Positions 43,474 to 53,122 of a stretch of DNA of 64,000 bases are shown here, piece after piece. Below the pieces are notes generated by a model. The model had not been told where the DNA came from and did no database searches. It saw only the letters and a list, made by a program, of their open reading frames with translations. The stretch's first letter is position 1; each line of letters starts with the position of its first letter. Source of the DNA: CAYZWU01 sp964482235 (lineage in GTDB: Bacteria; Planctomycetota; B15-G4; CAYZWU01); assembly GCA_964482235.1 (NCBI GenBank), contig CAYZWU010000008.1:62001-126000 (forward strand), written 5' to 3'. Position numbers and translations under genes: made by a program.

Positions 43474-45303
43474 CTAGCGGACGCCGCCCATCATCTTCTT
43501 GTTGATCAGAGGGCTGAACAGGAGCAGCAGAAGGCCCGAACCTCCCACGATGATCGCCACGATGCGGAAGATCACCGCGTGAGGCTGGTCCTCGATCATA
43601 CCTCCCACGCGGCCTGCGATGAGGTTGCCCAGCGCAGCGGCAATGAACCAGATTCCCATCATCTGGCTGACGAATTTTGGAGGCGAGAGCTTGGTGATGG
43701 TGCTCAATCCCACGGGACTGAGACAGAGCTCGCCCGTGGTGAAGAACAGGTACATGAGGCAGAGCCAGCTGGGCAGAACTCCCCGGCCGGCCTCGCCCTC
43801 CACGCCGTCGATACCGCTCGCCAGCTGCGCCGCCACCATGATGACCACGAATCCGATCGACAGCTGCAAGAGCCCCAGGGCGAACTTGACGGGGATCGAG
43901 GGGTTGAGGTTGCGCGCCGCCAGCCGGATCCAGAGGGCGCCGAACAGGGGCGCGAAGGCGATGATGAACAGGGGATTGACAGCCTGCAGCCACTCCGTCG
44001 GGATCTCCCAATCGTAGAATACCCGTTTGGTGAAGTCGCGTGCGAAGGCGTTCAGCGACGTCGAGGCCTGCTCGAATCCGGACCAGAACAATGCCGTGAA
44101 AACGAAGAGGATGGCAATGACGATGACCTTCTTGGTCTCGATCCAGTCGAGGCCGGTGAAGAAAGCCACGTAGGCCAGGAAGAGGAAGACGATGATCAGG
44201 ATCGCGTATCCCACGATGTCGGCTGCCAGCGTCCAGCTCATCAGCAGGACTCCCGTGGAGTCCAGGATCGCCGCGATACCGATGAGCGCTCCGACGCCCA
44301 CCACCGTCAGGACAGCCGTCCGCTTGGCGGCCGGGCGTTCCTCCTTGCTCGTCTTGGGCTCGAGTCCGGCGGTTCCCAGGTTCTTGCCGTCCAGGATGTA
44401 CCAGATGACGCCGAAGGTCATGCCGATTCCGGCCAGGCCGAAGCCGAAGTGCCAGCCCCACATCTCGCGCACCTGGCCGCAGGCGAGGGGTGCGAGGAAG
44501 GCGCCGATGTTGATGCCCATGTAGAAGATCGAGAATCCCGCGTCGCGTCGCGCTCCGTGGTCGCCGGCGTAAAGCTCGCCCACCATGGTGCTGATGTTCG
44601 GCTTGAGCAGGCCTGTTCCGAAGATGATGAGAAGCAGGCCGATGAAGAAGAACGGAAGCGTTTCGGGCCCCTGGTATCGTTCCGCGAACCGGGCGTCCTT
44701 TTCGGACAGCTCCCGCTCCAGAACCTCGAGCTCGGCGGCAAGGGCTTTCTCCTCGTCGACGAGGGCCTGCGAGTCGGCTCCGTCGGGCAGATCCGCGATC
44801 CGCTCTTGAAGCTTCTCCAGATCGTCCCTCTTGTCGATGACCTCGTTGTCGGCCGCCTCGACGGACGCGGCCAGTTTGGTCTTCTCGGCCTCGAAGGCCA
44901 CGATCTCGGTTTCTGTCTTGCTTCCGCTGCAGCGCCACCATTCGGCCACGCCGGGGAGGGCCATGCTGTAATGCCCGCAGGCGATGATGATCGCCCCGTA
45001 GAGAACGGCTCGCCGCTGACCGATCAGCCGGTCCGCCAGCCAGCCTCCGGGAAGGGCCAGCAGGTACACGAAGGAGTTGTACATCCCCGCGATCGCCCCG
45101 CCCTTCATCTCTCCTACGCCAAGCCCGCCCTCGAAGGCGGCGGCCGTGATGTAGAGGAACAGCATCGCCTTCATGCCGTAGAAGCTGAACCGCTCCCAGA
45201 GCTCGGTGAAGAAGAGGGTTGAGAGACCGCGCGGGTGGCCGAAAAACGTCTTCGTCGTACCGGTGGATGCCGGATCGAAATCAGGCATGGAGCCGTTGGA
45301 CAT
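43474..45303 (-). CDS. POT/PTR-family proton-coupled oligopeptide transporter with cytoplasmic insert
   Basis: 609 residues, AAGGAACG before the ATG. The diagnostic ExxER(F) block is present ('FFTELWERFSFYGMKAMLFLYI'), followed by 'GGWLADRLIGQRRAVLYGAI' and 'FYMGINIGAFLAPLACGQVRE', all PTR2 signatures. Between helices 4 and 5 (about residues 125-200) is a charged coiled-coil-like insert ('KTETEIVAFEAEKTKLAASVEAADNEV...' region) that standard bacterial POTs lack. Role: uptake of di- and tripeptides with H+. As in the MFS protein at 16440, the insert is rich in Glu, Ala and Lys, so both transporters may use cytoplasmic scaffolds. Confidence 0.9.
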   Translation of the reverse strand: MSNGSMPDFDPASTGTTKTFFGHPRGLSTLFFTELWERFSFYGMKAMLFLYITAAAFEGGLGVGEMKGGAIAGMYNSFVYLLALPGGWLADRLIGQRRAVLYGAIIIACGHYSMALPGVAEWWRCSGSKTETEIVAFEAEKTKLAASVEAADNEVIDKRDDLEKLQERIADLPDGADSQALVDEEKALAAELEVLERELSEKDARFAERYQGPETLPFFFIGLLLIIFGTGLLKPNISTMVGELYAGDHGARRDAGFSIFYMGINIGAFLAPLACGQVREMWGWHFGFGLAGIGMTFGVIWYILDGKNLGTAGLEPKTSKEERPAAKRTAVLTVVGVGALIGIAAILDSTGVLLMSWTLAADIVGYAILIIVFLFLAYVAFFTGLDWIETKKVIVIAILFVFTALFWSGFEQASTSLNAFARDFTKRVFYDWEIPTEWLQAVNPLFIIAFAPLFGALWIRLAARNLNPSIPVKFALGLLQLSIGFVVIMVAAQLASGIDGVEGEAGRGVLPSWLCLMYLFFTTGELCLSPVGLSTITKLSPPKFVSQMMGIWFIAAALGNLIAGRVGGMIEDQPHAVIFRIVAIIVGGSGLLLLLFSPLINKKMMGGVR

Positions 45304-45633
45304 GCTTCGTTCCTTCCTCTTTCCAGAAGATCGCGCCGCAAGACTTCCCGTCCGGAAACGGATCTTGATCTTCGAAGCCGAAACGCTTCCGGCGCGGCTG
45401 CCTGGGACGCAAGTCAGGGACCGGTGAGGCCCGTCTCAATACTGCAGGCATGGGACTCGAATCAGAAAGGTTAGGACTTTCGATTCGCGACTTCAAACGA
45501 AATTCGTCCCGATCCCCTTGACGGCTGCGACCGGGACGGCCGTGGCAATCCCGACGCTATAAAAATAACGTCGGCACAGGTGCGGATTCCCGCGGGCTGA
45601 GCCGACGTTTTGTGAAACGTCAGGATCGATGCA
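45304..45633. other. 330-nt intergenic region, promoter of the POT gene and terminator of the Asp-box gene
   Basis: The right half holds the strong hairpin listed separately. The left half (45304-45480) must carry the promoter of the POT gene, but no clear consensus pair is visible. No coding potential seen. Confidence 0.5.
45561..45609 (-). terminator. Rho-independent terminator after the Asp-box gene and V-ATPase operon
   Basis: AACGTCGGC (45567-45575) pairs perfectly with GCCGACGTT (45601-45609). The 25-nt interior contains a second short stem (GCGG/CCGC). On the minus strand the hairpin is followed by ATTTTTAT. It lies 24 nt past the stop codon at 45634. Confidence 0.75.
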
Positions 45634-47049
45634 TCAGGGCACGACGAGAACAGCCACGGGATTCGACTGGAAATCGAAGGGAGAGAGAGTGGTGAAGGCA
45701 AAATGCAGAACCGTTCCAGCGGCCAGAGGAACCGGCGCGGTCTGGTTCAGCGTTGCCGGGGCCCGGCCGTTTCCATCGAGGGTGCCCATGAAATCGACGA
45801 ACACCGCATTGTTGACGTGGGCCTGGATGTAGGCGGTGATGCTGTCCCTGTTCAGGGGAAGCACGGCTCCGCCCGGCAGCGTGGTTCCCGGCGAGGTCCC
45901 GGTCATGCTGCCTGCCAGAAAGTAGTCCCTTCCGGCAAAGGAGGCTCCGGCGTCGAGGCTGAAGTCGATCACGGCACCGCTTGTGGCGGAAATCACGTCA
46001 CTGTCTAGCCAGAGGGGCAGGGAGATCAGGAGGTCGTCGTTCACCCAGACGTCATGATCCACGTAGGGGCTGATACTGTCCTGATGGGACCAGGCCAGGA
46101 TCACGCGTCCCGGCGTCCCCTGCCTGAGCGGGTGAGGCTGCGTGTCGTAATGCTGGGTGTCCGACGTGATCCTCACGGCGTCCGACCAGACAGCGCCGTC
46201 CGCGCCGGTCCTGTAGTAGAGGTCGAATACCGAGGCGACCTGCTGCGCATAGGTGACGAGGAAGGTCCCTCCTTCCAGCACGAGAGGCATGGGGTCGTGG
46301 CTGTTTATCGCGGTGGACAGGCCGACGGCCGTTCCCGGCCAGGCGTAGGGATCCGTCGTCGTCTTGGCCCAGATGTCGACGCTGCTGCTCCCCGTCTGAT
46401 AGGTGACGAGGTAGACGCCGTCGCTCTCGCGCTTCGTGATCCGGGGCAGGGCCGCCGTGCCGCTGCTGATCTGGGTCTTGAGCAGATCCCACGTGGCGCC
46501 GTCGTCGAACGACCTGGCCACGTGGCAGGCGCCGTAGAGGCGCTGGTAGGCCAAAATCAGCGAACCGTCGGCTTCGGCGAAGACCGTCGGATTGATCTCG
46601 CCCGACGATGACCAGCCGAGGTCGACGGCGCCGTGGCCTGCCCAGGCAAGGCCGTCGGAGCTGGTGGCCCGGTGGATCCGGTAGCCGCCGCTTCCTGTCT
46701 CGTCCACGAGATAGAAGAGGACAAAGGAGTTCGCGCCCAGCTGGACGAGGGCCGGGTGGCGCTCGTTGAGGGACGTGGCGATGACCGGCTGCGGCGTGGA
46801 CCAGCTGGCCCCGTTGTCGCCGGAGAAGGAGACCAGGAGGTCGCCGAAGAAGGTGGACACCTCTATCCTTTCGAAAACGATCATCAGGTCGCCGCTCGGC
46901 TGCAGCCGGATGATGGCGGGTTGGTAGTCGAGCTCCTGGCCGTTGAAGATCGGTCCGGAGCCGTCACCGTGGGCACAATTGGCGGCAGAGCCGTCGCTGA
47001 GGGAGATGAAAATCAACAGAAGGAGTGCAGACAAGATGATCGTTTTCAT
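45634..47049 (-). CDS. Exported sialidase-fold (BNR/Asp-box) protein at the end of the V-ATPase operon
   Basis: 471 residues from ATG 47049 (AAAAGGGA upstream). Signal peptide MKTIILSALLLLIFISLSDGSA. Asp boxes S-x-D-x-G-x-x-W are seen in 'SFSGDNGASWS' and 'SFDDGATWD', with further degenerate copies, so a six-bladed propeller is likely. The catalytic Arg triad and Tyr of true sialidases cannot be assigned. The last about 120 residues are the module shared with the FG-GAP gene (45634-45993; 'GTSPG..LPGG.VLPLN' and 'DFQSN'). It starts 13 nt after the V-ATPase K gene, so it is almost certainly on that transcript, a surprising partner. Function unknown. Confidence 0.85.
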   Translation of the reverse strand: MKTIILSALLLLIFISLSDGSAANCAHGDGSGPIFNGQELDYQPAIIRLQPSGDLMIVFERIEVSTFFGDLLVSFSGDNGASWSTPQPVIATSLNERHPALVQLGANSFVLFYLVDETGSGGYRIHRATSSDGLAWAGHGAVDLGWSSSGEINPTVFAEADGSLILAYQRLYGACHVARSFDDGATWDLLKTQISSGTAALPRITKRESDGVYLVTYQTGSSSVDIWAKTTTDPYAWPGTAVGLSTAINSHDPMPLVLEGGTFLVTYAQQVASVFDLYYRTGADGAVWSDAVRITSDTQHYDTQPHPLRQGTPGRVILAWSHQDSISPYVDHDVWVNDDLLISLPLWLDSDVISATSGAVIDFSLDAGASFAGRDYFLAGSMTGTSPGTTLPGGAVLPLNRDSITAYIQAHVNNAVFVDFMGTLDGNGRAPATLNQTAPVPLAAGTVLHFAFTTLSPFDFQSNPVAVLVVP

Positions 47050-47062
47050 CGAAGAGTCCCTT

Positions 47063-47527
47063 TTACGGGGTGACCTTGATGGCGGCCTGGACAAAGACCA
47101 TCACGAAGAGAGCCACGGTTTCGATGATGCCGAGAACCATCAGGTAGTTGCCGAACCCCTTGCCCGTCTCGCCCATGGCGTCCGAGGCGGCCGCGCCGCT
47201 GATGCCCTGGTACCAGGCGGAGAAACCCATGGCCAGACCGCCGAAGACGCCGGCAGCGGCCAGGGCGGGCCAGGTGGCAGGATTCGACTCGGCCAGACCG
47301 GCGATGGCGTTCATCAGGATCATGCCGTAGATCGTCTGCGAGAGCGGAGCCCCGACGAAGGTGACGAGGGTGAAGGGAGCGGTCTTGCCCTGGGCGAAGC
47401 ACTTCTTCCACGCACCGATCGCGGCAGGACCTGCCGAGCCGGCGCCCAACGCAGATCCGACGGCCGCCAAAGAAAGTGCCGCAGCGGCGCCCAGTTTTCC
47501 CAATGCCGTCATCAGTTCTACGTCCAT
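47063..47527 (-). CDS. ntpK: V-type ATPase subunit K (membrane rotor proteolipid)
   Basis: 154 residues, four membrane helices (two fused c-type hairpins). The residues that bind Na+ in the Enterococcus hirae K ring have counterparts: Ser63-Gln64 in 'APLSQTIYG' (T64-Q65 there), Gln107 in 'SAWYQG' (Q110) and Glu136 in 'GIIETVALF' (E139). A Na+-translocating enzyme is therefore likely. There is only one carboxylate per four helices, typical of V-type rotors. It is last of the ATPase genes and followed after 13 nt by the Asp-box gene. Confidence 0.93.
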   Translation of the reverse strand: MDVELMTALGKLGAAAALSLAAVGSALGAGSAGPAAIGAWKKCFAQGKTAPFTLVTFVGAPLSQTIYGMILMNAIAGLAESNPATWPALAAAGVFGGLAMGFSAWYQGISGAAASDAMGETGKGFGNYLMVLGIIETVALFVMVFVQAAIKVTP

Positions 47528-47555
47528 GGTCTATTTTCCTTGTTATCTCTTGACC

Positions 47556-49397
47556 TTACTTTTCTGTCCGCGCCGTGTGCACTCTGACGGCGCCCGACTT
47601 CTTCGTGCGTACCAGGGGCTCGTAGGCGAAGCCCGACCACTGCAGCCCGATGTGGGAGGAGAACTCGAGCGTGTTCAGGCGCACGCCGTGCACGAGGATT
47701 CCCAGGCAGCACAGGCCGATGTTCAGGGCGTGGCCCGCAAAGAGCAGCAGCGCCTTGACCAGTCCGGCGAGAAGAAGAAGAAACACGTTTTCGTCCGCGC
47801 CGCCCTGCCCGCCGTGGAGAAGCATCTCGTTGAACGCGTTGGCAACGGCGTACGATGCCGATCCGACGGCGAAGAGGCGGACATAGGAGACGACGTCCGT
47901 GAAGTTGCCGATGATGTTGAGCGGCAGTATCGCGTGGTTGAACCACTCCGACTTGAACCGCTTGACCGGAGTCATGAAGAGCACGATGAGCAGGATGCCG
48001 GCGCCCAGCAGCCAGAGGATCTGCATGGGGAAGTCGGCGCCCAGCACCATCGAGCAGGCGGTGAAGTACATCACCCAGGTGGTGCAGATCCAGCCCGCCT
48101 GCGCCAGGGCCTGCGGCCTGTTGATCATCCGCACCGCAGTCCAGGCATGGGCCACCGTCAGGTGGATCGAGCCGATGATGAAGCAGAACTGCATGATGTT
48201 CTTCTGGCTGAGCTCGGCGTCGGCGAACCACGGAATCGTCAGCATACCGAGGAAATCCGGCAGCGGTCTCAACGGGCCGAAGTAGCCGAAGTAGTTCCCC
48301 GTGATCACACCCCAGACGACGGTGGACGTGCTCATGATGTAGAGGAAGGAGAACAGCTCCTTCGGAGCCGAACGGGCCTTTTGCCTCACGGTCCACGTCA
48401 GCCCGAGAAAGAGAAGCCCGTACCCGGCGTCGCCGACGAGCATGGCGAAGAAGAGGCTCAGGAAGATCAGGAAGCTGGGGCTGATGTCGATCTCGTTGTA
48501 GCCTGGAATGATCCCTATCATCCTGAAAACCGTTTCGATCGGGCGGATCCAGCGCGGGTTCCGGATCAGGGAGGGGACCTTGTCCTCCGGGTTCGGGTCC
48601 TCGACCACCATGCCCCAGCCCTGCTCCCTGGCTCCGCTCCGGATCTGGTCCAGGGCTTCCTCGGGACAGTATCCCTTCAGGTAATCGATCGAAACTTTTT
48701 CCGTCGTACCCATGCCCTCGCGCGCCTCGATGAGGCGGACGGTATCGCGGGTATCGGTTCTTATCTCCATGACGGAGGGATAATCGCCGGCATAGCTTTC
48801 CATCTGCTCGTCGTTGCGCTTCAGGGCATTGCGCGCCGCCGTGATCCGCCTCTGGATCTCGTCGAGGGACCTGGAAGGCAGGGGCACCTCGCGCGCCTCG
48901 ATCGGCACCTTGCGCCTGGAGATGACGGCGAAGGCCGTCCCCTCCTTGTCCCTGGAGAGCACCTTCATCACCGCACCTTCCGGGACATCGATCTTCTGGT
49001 TCGCCTCGGCCCGGAACAGCCTGACGATGATTCCACTGTCAGCCAGATGCCTGATCGAAGCCGGATCGAAGGATCCGAAGGGCAGAAGCTTCCGGCTCTC
49101 CTGCTCCAGGCTCTCGATCGTCTCCTCCAGTTCCTGCCTTTCCTCGAGCAGGTTGCACACGGCATCGACGACGTGGTCGGGATTGATGCCCGAGGCCGGG
49201 GTCCGGGGTTTTGGCGGCAGGGCCGCCAGGGTGCGCTCCACGCTGGCCAGCCGTTTCCTTGCCCTCTCGAGGGCGTCTCCTCCGGGCGGCGTGATGTGTT
49301 CCACGTGAACGATTCCCAGCTCGCCCAGAGTCTCGACCGAGAGGTCGCGTTCAGCGCTCTGACAGAGGATCGTCACCTTCTTCATCGGAACAATCAT
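47556..49397 (-). CDS. ntpI: V-type ATPase subunit I (stator/ion channel a-subunit)
   Basis: 613 residues from ATG 49397, whose ATGA overlaps the subunit D stop; the frame is open much further upstream but that is antisense to subunit D. The N-terminal half (1-320) is soluble, with coiled coils that bridge to the peripheral stalks. The C-terminal half has about seven membrane helices ('FLIFLSLFFAMLVGDAGYGLLFLGL' and onwards) ending in 'YVRLFAVGSASYAVANAFNEM', which contains the essential Arg that faces the rotor carboxylate. Role: two half-channels for the translocated ion. The length fits the bacterial family. Confidence 0.93.
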   Translation of the reverse strand: MIVPMKKVTILCQSAERDLSVETLGELGIVHVEHITPPGGDALERARKRLASVERTLAALPPKPRTPASGINPDHVVDAVCNLLEERQELEETIESLEQESRKLLPFGSFDPASIRHLADSGIIVRLFRAEANQKIDVPEGAVMKVLSRDKEGTAFAVISRRKVPIEAREVPLPSRSLDEIQRRITAARNALKRNDEQMESYAGDYPSVMEIRTDTRDTVRLIEAREGMGTTEKVSIDYLKGYCPEEALDQIRSGAREQGWGMVVEDPNPEDKVPSLIRNPRWIRPIETVFRMIGIIPGYNEIDISPSFLIFLSLFFAMLVGDAGYGLLFLGLTWTVRQKARSAPKELFSFLYIMSTSTVVWGVITGNYFGYFGPLRPLPDFLGMLTIPWFADAELSQKNIMQFCFIIGSIHLTVAHAWTAVRMINRPQALAQAGWICTTWVMYFTACSMVLGADFPMQILWLLGAGILLIVLFMTPVKRFKSEWFNHAILPLNIIGNFTDVVSYVRLFAVGSASYAVANAFNEMLLHGGQGGADENVFLLLLAGLVKALLLFAGHALNIGLCCLGILVHGVRLNTLEFSSHIGLQWSGFAYEPLVRTKKSGAVRVHTARTEK

Positions 49398-49999
49398 GAG
49401 GCATTCACCTTGCTCGTGCCCTTGCTCTTGGCGATCTTGGAGCGGGCCACAGCTGCCGTCTGCTGATCCCCGAGAAAGATCCGGATGATCCGGATGTTCT
49501 CGGTGCATTCGGGGATCTTGACCTTCTCGAAGAGATTCACCCTCTGCGTCGTGCTGCGCAGCTCTTCCATCAGGAACTCGTGCTGCCGACCGAGCACGAG
49601 GCGTTCGGCGCGCAGCCGGACGAGACCTTCGAGCGCCTCGATGCCGGCGTCGATCCAGGCAGGCCCGGCAAAGAGGTCCGGGACGTTCCTGCGGAAGGTC
49701 ACCTTCTCGAGCAGCGGTATGCTCACGCCGGCGACATTGCCTTTCCGCGTTCGCACCGAGTCGAGCCGGACGAGATCCTCCCATTCCACCGGTTCGGAGA
49801 AGAGCCTGATCCAGGGAAGGAGATCGTCGTACATCTTCTTCTCGTCGGCGGACTTCTCCCGGATCTCCCTCTCCAGGCGCCGGATCTCCATCTGCAGCTG
49901 CTGCTTCTTCAGCAAGAGCGTCGGCAGGTAGCGCTTGAAGCGGCGGAGCGCGTCACGCTGCGTCTTCAGCTCGTTCTTCGTGTGCTTGATCTTGCCCAT
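49394..49999 (-). CDS. ntpD: V-type ATPase subunit D (central stalk)
   Basis: 201 residues. 'MGKIKHTKNELKTQRDALRRFKRYLPTLLLKKQQLQMEIRRLE' and the C-terminal 'STTQRVNLFEKVKIPECTENIRIIRIFLGDQQTAAVARSKIAKSK' (regions 1-44 and 148-196) are the two long helices that form the rotating shaft inside A3B3. It is 7 nt after subunit B and overlaps subunit I by 4 nt. There is no separate subunit F gene in the operon, as in other operons of this type. Confidence 0.95.
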   Translation of the reverse strand: MGKIKHTKNELKTQRDALRRFKRYLPTLLLKKQQLQMEIRRLEREIREKSADEKKMYDDLLPWIRLFSEPVEWEDLVRLDSVRTRKGNVAGVSIPLLEKVTFRRNVPDLFAGPAWIDAGIEALEGLVRLRAERLVLGRQHEFLMEELRSTTQRVNLFEKVKIPECTENIRIIRIFLGDQQTAAVARSKIAKSKGTSKVNAS

Positions 50000-50006
50000 C
50001 TGCTCC

Positions 50007-51362
50007 TCAGCTGCCGATGGTCGGTTCAGCGATCGGTTTTTGGCTGCCGCCGCCGGTCGCCTCGATTCGCGACGAGGGCCAGAACTTGTCGATCAGCTCG
50101 GTGGGGATGCCGGTTTCGGCCGGCTCGAAGCAGTCGGCCAGGATGCGCCACCCGAGATCGAGCGCCTTCTCGAGAGGGATGTTGACTCTCAGGTCCATCA
50201 GCTCCTTCTCGAAACGGCTGCCGTACTTCAGGAGCTTCCTGTCCCATTCGCCCATCCGGAAACCCATGGACTGCTTCTCGATCGTTTCCTTGAATCCCGC
50301 GTAGAGCTGGATCATCGTGTTCATGATCGACCGGTGATCCTCGCGCGTCTTGTCGTTGACGAGCTGCTTCAGGCGGCTCAGCGATCCGAAGGGCTCGATG
50401 CGGCCGTTGCGCAGGTAGAACTGCCCTTCCGTGATGTATCCCGTGTTGTCCGGCACGGGATGGGTCACGTCGTCGCCGGGCATGGTGGTGACGGCCAGGA
50501 TGGTGATCGATCCTGCCACGTCGAAGTCCACGGCTTTCTCGTAGCGGGCCGCCAGCTGGCTGTAGAGGTCGCCGGGATAACCGCGGTTCGAAGGGATCTG
50601 CTCCATCGTGATGGCGATCTCCTTGAGCGAGTCGGAGAAGTTCGTCATGTCGGTGAGGAGAACGAGGACGCGCTTGTTCTGCAGGGCGAACTGCTCGGCC
50701 ACGGCCAGGCTGATGTCGGGCACGAGGAGACACTCCACCGTCGGGTCGGCCGCCGTGTGGATGAAGAGAATGGAGCGGGAGAGAGCCCCTTTCTCCTCCA
50801 GGGTGTCGCGGAAGTAGAGGTAGTCGTCGTTCTTCAGCCCCATCCCGCCGAGGATGATGATGTCCACCTCGGCCTGCAGCGCGATGCGCGCCAGGAGGGG
50901 GTTGTACGGCTCGCCGGCCACTGAGAAGATCGGCAGCTTCTGCGATTCGACAAGGGTGTTGAACACGTCGATCATGGGGATGCCGGTCCGCACCATGTAG
51001 CGCGGAATGATGCGCTTGGCCGGGTTGACAGAGGGGCCGCCGATCTCGATGGGATTCTCCTCGATGACCGGTCCGCGGTCGCGCGGCAGGCCGCTGCCGG
51101 TGAACACCCGTCCAAGCAGCGCGTCGGAGAAGGATGTCTGCATGCTGTGTCCGAGGAAGCGGACCCTTGCGTTGGTGGGGATGCCGCGGCTGCCTGCAAA
51201 GACCTGGAGCGACACCTCGTCGCCGTCGAGGCGGATGACCTGGGCCAGGGATTCCCTGTTGCCGGCCGTGACGCGGGCCAGCTCGCGGTAGGAGACATCC
51301 GTCGCCCGGACGGTGATCACGTTGCCTGCGATCTGCTCGATGCGGTGATAGACCTTATGCAT
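50007..51362 (-). CDS. ntpB: V-type ATPase subunit B (non-catalytic nucleotide-binding)
   Basis: 451 residues. It shows the V-type B signature 'PIEIGGPSVNPAKRIIPRYMVRTGIPMIDVFNTLVESQKLPIFS', no Walker A Lys-Thr (the P-loop region reads 'SVAGEPYN'), and 'TDMTNFSDSLKEIAI', 'IPSNRGYPGDLYSQLAARYEKA' with the Arg finger region. It forms the A3B3 ring with subunit A. Its start lies 8 nt inside the subunit A stop region, so translation is coupled. Confidence 0.96.
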   Translation of the reverse strand: MHKVYHRIEQIAGNVITVRATDVSYRELARVTAGNRESLAQVIRLDGDEVSLQVFAGSRGIPTNARVRFLGHSMQTSFSDALLGRVFTGSGLPRDRGPVIEENPIEIGGPSVNPAKRIIPRYMVRTGIPMIDVFNTLVESQKLPIFSVAGEPYNPLLARIALQAEVDIIILGGMGLKNDDYLYFRDTLEEKGALSRSILFIHTAADPTVECLLVPDISLAVAEQFALQNKRVLVLLTDMTNFSDSLKEIAITMEQIPSNRGYPGDLYSQLAARYEKAVDFDVAGSITILAVTTMPGDDVTHPVPDNTGYITEGQFYLRNGRIEPFGSLSRLKQLVNDKTREDHRSIMNTMIQLYAGFKETIEKQSMGFRMGEWDRKLLKYGSRFEKELMDLRVNIPLEKALDLGWRILADCFEPAETGIPTELIDKFWPSSRIEATGGGSQKPIAEPTIGS

Positions 51363-53088
51363 TTTCCGATACCTTCTTGAGCATCAGCTCGATTTTCTGC
51401 TCGATCGTTTTGAACTCTTCCGAATCCATGGGGGCGCGGTTCCAGTCCTTGGTCATCTGGCTCAGGTCCTGGAAGAACCTCCTGGCCTCGTCCTTCGACT
51501 GGAAGTACATCCTGGCGCGGGCGATCTTCAGAATCTCGCCGAAGACGTACTTCTGCCGATCCGCCGTGCTGGCGGCGTCGACCTTGTGAAAGGCGTCCTG
51601 CTGGAGATAGACGGCGTCCACGTATTCCGCCTTGAGATAGATGAGGAAGTCATCGAGAGAGGTGCCCTCCTCGCCGACCACCTTCATCATCTGGTCGACC
51701 TCGTTTCCGTCGCGAAGGAGCTGGGTCGCCTCATCGAGATCGTTCCTGTCCACTATGCTGGTATACTTGCTCCAGCTGTCCAGGGGATCGATGGCAGGAT
51801 ACCTGCGGGCATCGGAACGCTCGCGCGAGAGGCCGTGGAAGGCGCCGACCACCTTCAGGGTGCTCTGCGTGACCGGCTCCTCGAAGTTGCCGCCCGCCGG
51901 GCTCACCGTCCCGCCGATCGTCACGGAGCCGACGCGTCCGTCGTTCAGCTTGACGAGCCCGCCTCTCTCGTAGAACGAGGCGATCACCGATTCGAGGTAG
52001 GCGGGGAACGCCTCCTCGCCGGGGATCTCCTCGAGGCGTCCCGAGACCTCGCGGAGGGCCTGGGCCCAGCGCGACGTGGAGTCGGCCAGGAGGAGGATGT
52101 GCAGTCCCATCTGCCGGTAGTACTCGGCGATGGTGACCGCGGTGTAGACCGAAGCCTCGCGGGCCGCCACGGGCATGGAGCTGGTGTTGCAGATGATGAG
52201 CGTCCGCTCCATCAGGCTCTTGCCGGTGCGAGGATCGGTCAGCTCGGGAAACTCGCGCAGGGTTTCCACCACCTCGCCGGCGCGCTCGCCGCAGGCGGCG
52301 ATCAGCACGATGTCCACCTCGGCGTGGCGGCTCGTGATCTGCTGCAGAACGGTCTTGCCCGCTCCGAAGGGACCGGGGATGCAGTACGTTCCGCCGCGGG
52401 CCACGGGGAAGAAGGTGTCGATCAGGCGGATCTTGGTGATGAGCGGATCCATGGGGCGCAGCCGCTCGGCATAGGCCTGGATCGGAAGCTTCACCGGCCA
52501 GTTCTGGACCATGGTGACATCGTGGACGGTGCCGTCCTGATCCTTGAGCCGGGCGATCACGTGGTCGATGCCGTAGTCGCCGGCAGGGACTATATTCTCG
52601 ACCGTGTACTTGCCGTACAAGGTGAAGGGGACCAGGATGCGATGCTCGATCACTCCCTCCGGGACCGTGCCGAGGGCGTCGGCCGCCTTCACCACGTCGC
52701 CTTCGCCGACCAGAGGCGAGAACGACCACTCGACCTCGCGATCGAGGGCTCGCAGGTATGTCCCGCGGTGAAGGAAGAAGCCGCACTCCTCGGCAAGCTC
52801 GGGGAGCGGATTCTGAAGGCCGTCGAAGACCTGGCCGAGGAGGCCGGGACCGAGCTCCACGGAAAGAAGCTCTCCGGTGAACTCCACGTCGTCGCCGACG
52901 AGAAGGCCCGTGGTGTCCTCGAACACCTGCAGCTCGGCCCTGTTGCCGCGGATCCGGATCACCTCGCTCTTCAGCTTCAGTTCCTTCAGATGGGCATAGC
53001 CCACCTCGTTCTGGATGACCGGCGAATCGAACTCCACGGTCAGGAGGTTGCCGTTGACGCCTACGATCGTCCCCACATTTTTGCTCAT
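51355..53088 (-). CDS. ntpA: V-type ATPase subunit A (catalytic)
   Basis: 577 residues. Walker A is GPFGAGKT (239-246), the A-subunit-specific 'non-homologous' insert is at about 115-200, and 'ERAGEVVETLREFPELTDP', 'LADSTSRWAQALREVSGRLEEIPGEE' are family blocks. Reaction: ATP hydrolysis (or synthesis) coupled to ion transport across the cytoplasmic membrane. It lies 34 nt after the DUF2764 gene. Confidence 0.97.
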   Translation of the reverse strand: MSKNVGTIVGVNGNLLTVEFDSPVIQNEVGYAHLKELKLKSEVIRIRGNRAELQVFEDTTGLLVGDDVEFTGELLSVELGPGLLGQVFDGLQNPLPELAEECGFFLHRGTYLRALDREVEWSFSPLVGEGDVVKAADALGTVPEGVIEHRILVPFTLYGKYTVENIVPAGDYGIDHVIARLKDQDGTVHDVTMVQNWPVKLPIQAYAERLRPMDPLITKIRLIDTFFPVARGGTYCIPGPFGAGKTVLQQITSRHAEVDIVLIAACGERAGEVVETLREFPELTDPRTGKSLMERTLIICNTSSMPVAAREASVYTAVTIAEYYRQMGLHILLLADSTSRWAQALREVSGRLEEIPGEEAFPAYLESVIASFYERGGLVKLNDGRVGSVTIGGTVSPAGGNFEEPVTQSTLKVVGAFHGLSRERSDARRYPAIDPLDSWSKYTSIVDRNDLDEATQLLRDGNEVDQMMKVVGEEGTSLDDFLIYLKAEYVDAVYLQQDAFHKVDAASTADRQKYVFGEILKIARARMYFQSKDEARRFFQDLSQMTKDWNRAPMDSEEFKTIEQKIELMLKKVSENA

Positions 53089-53122
53089 GCGTTCTGTTCC
53101 GTTCAGGTCCTGTTCACATAAC

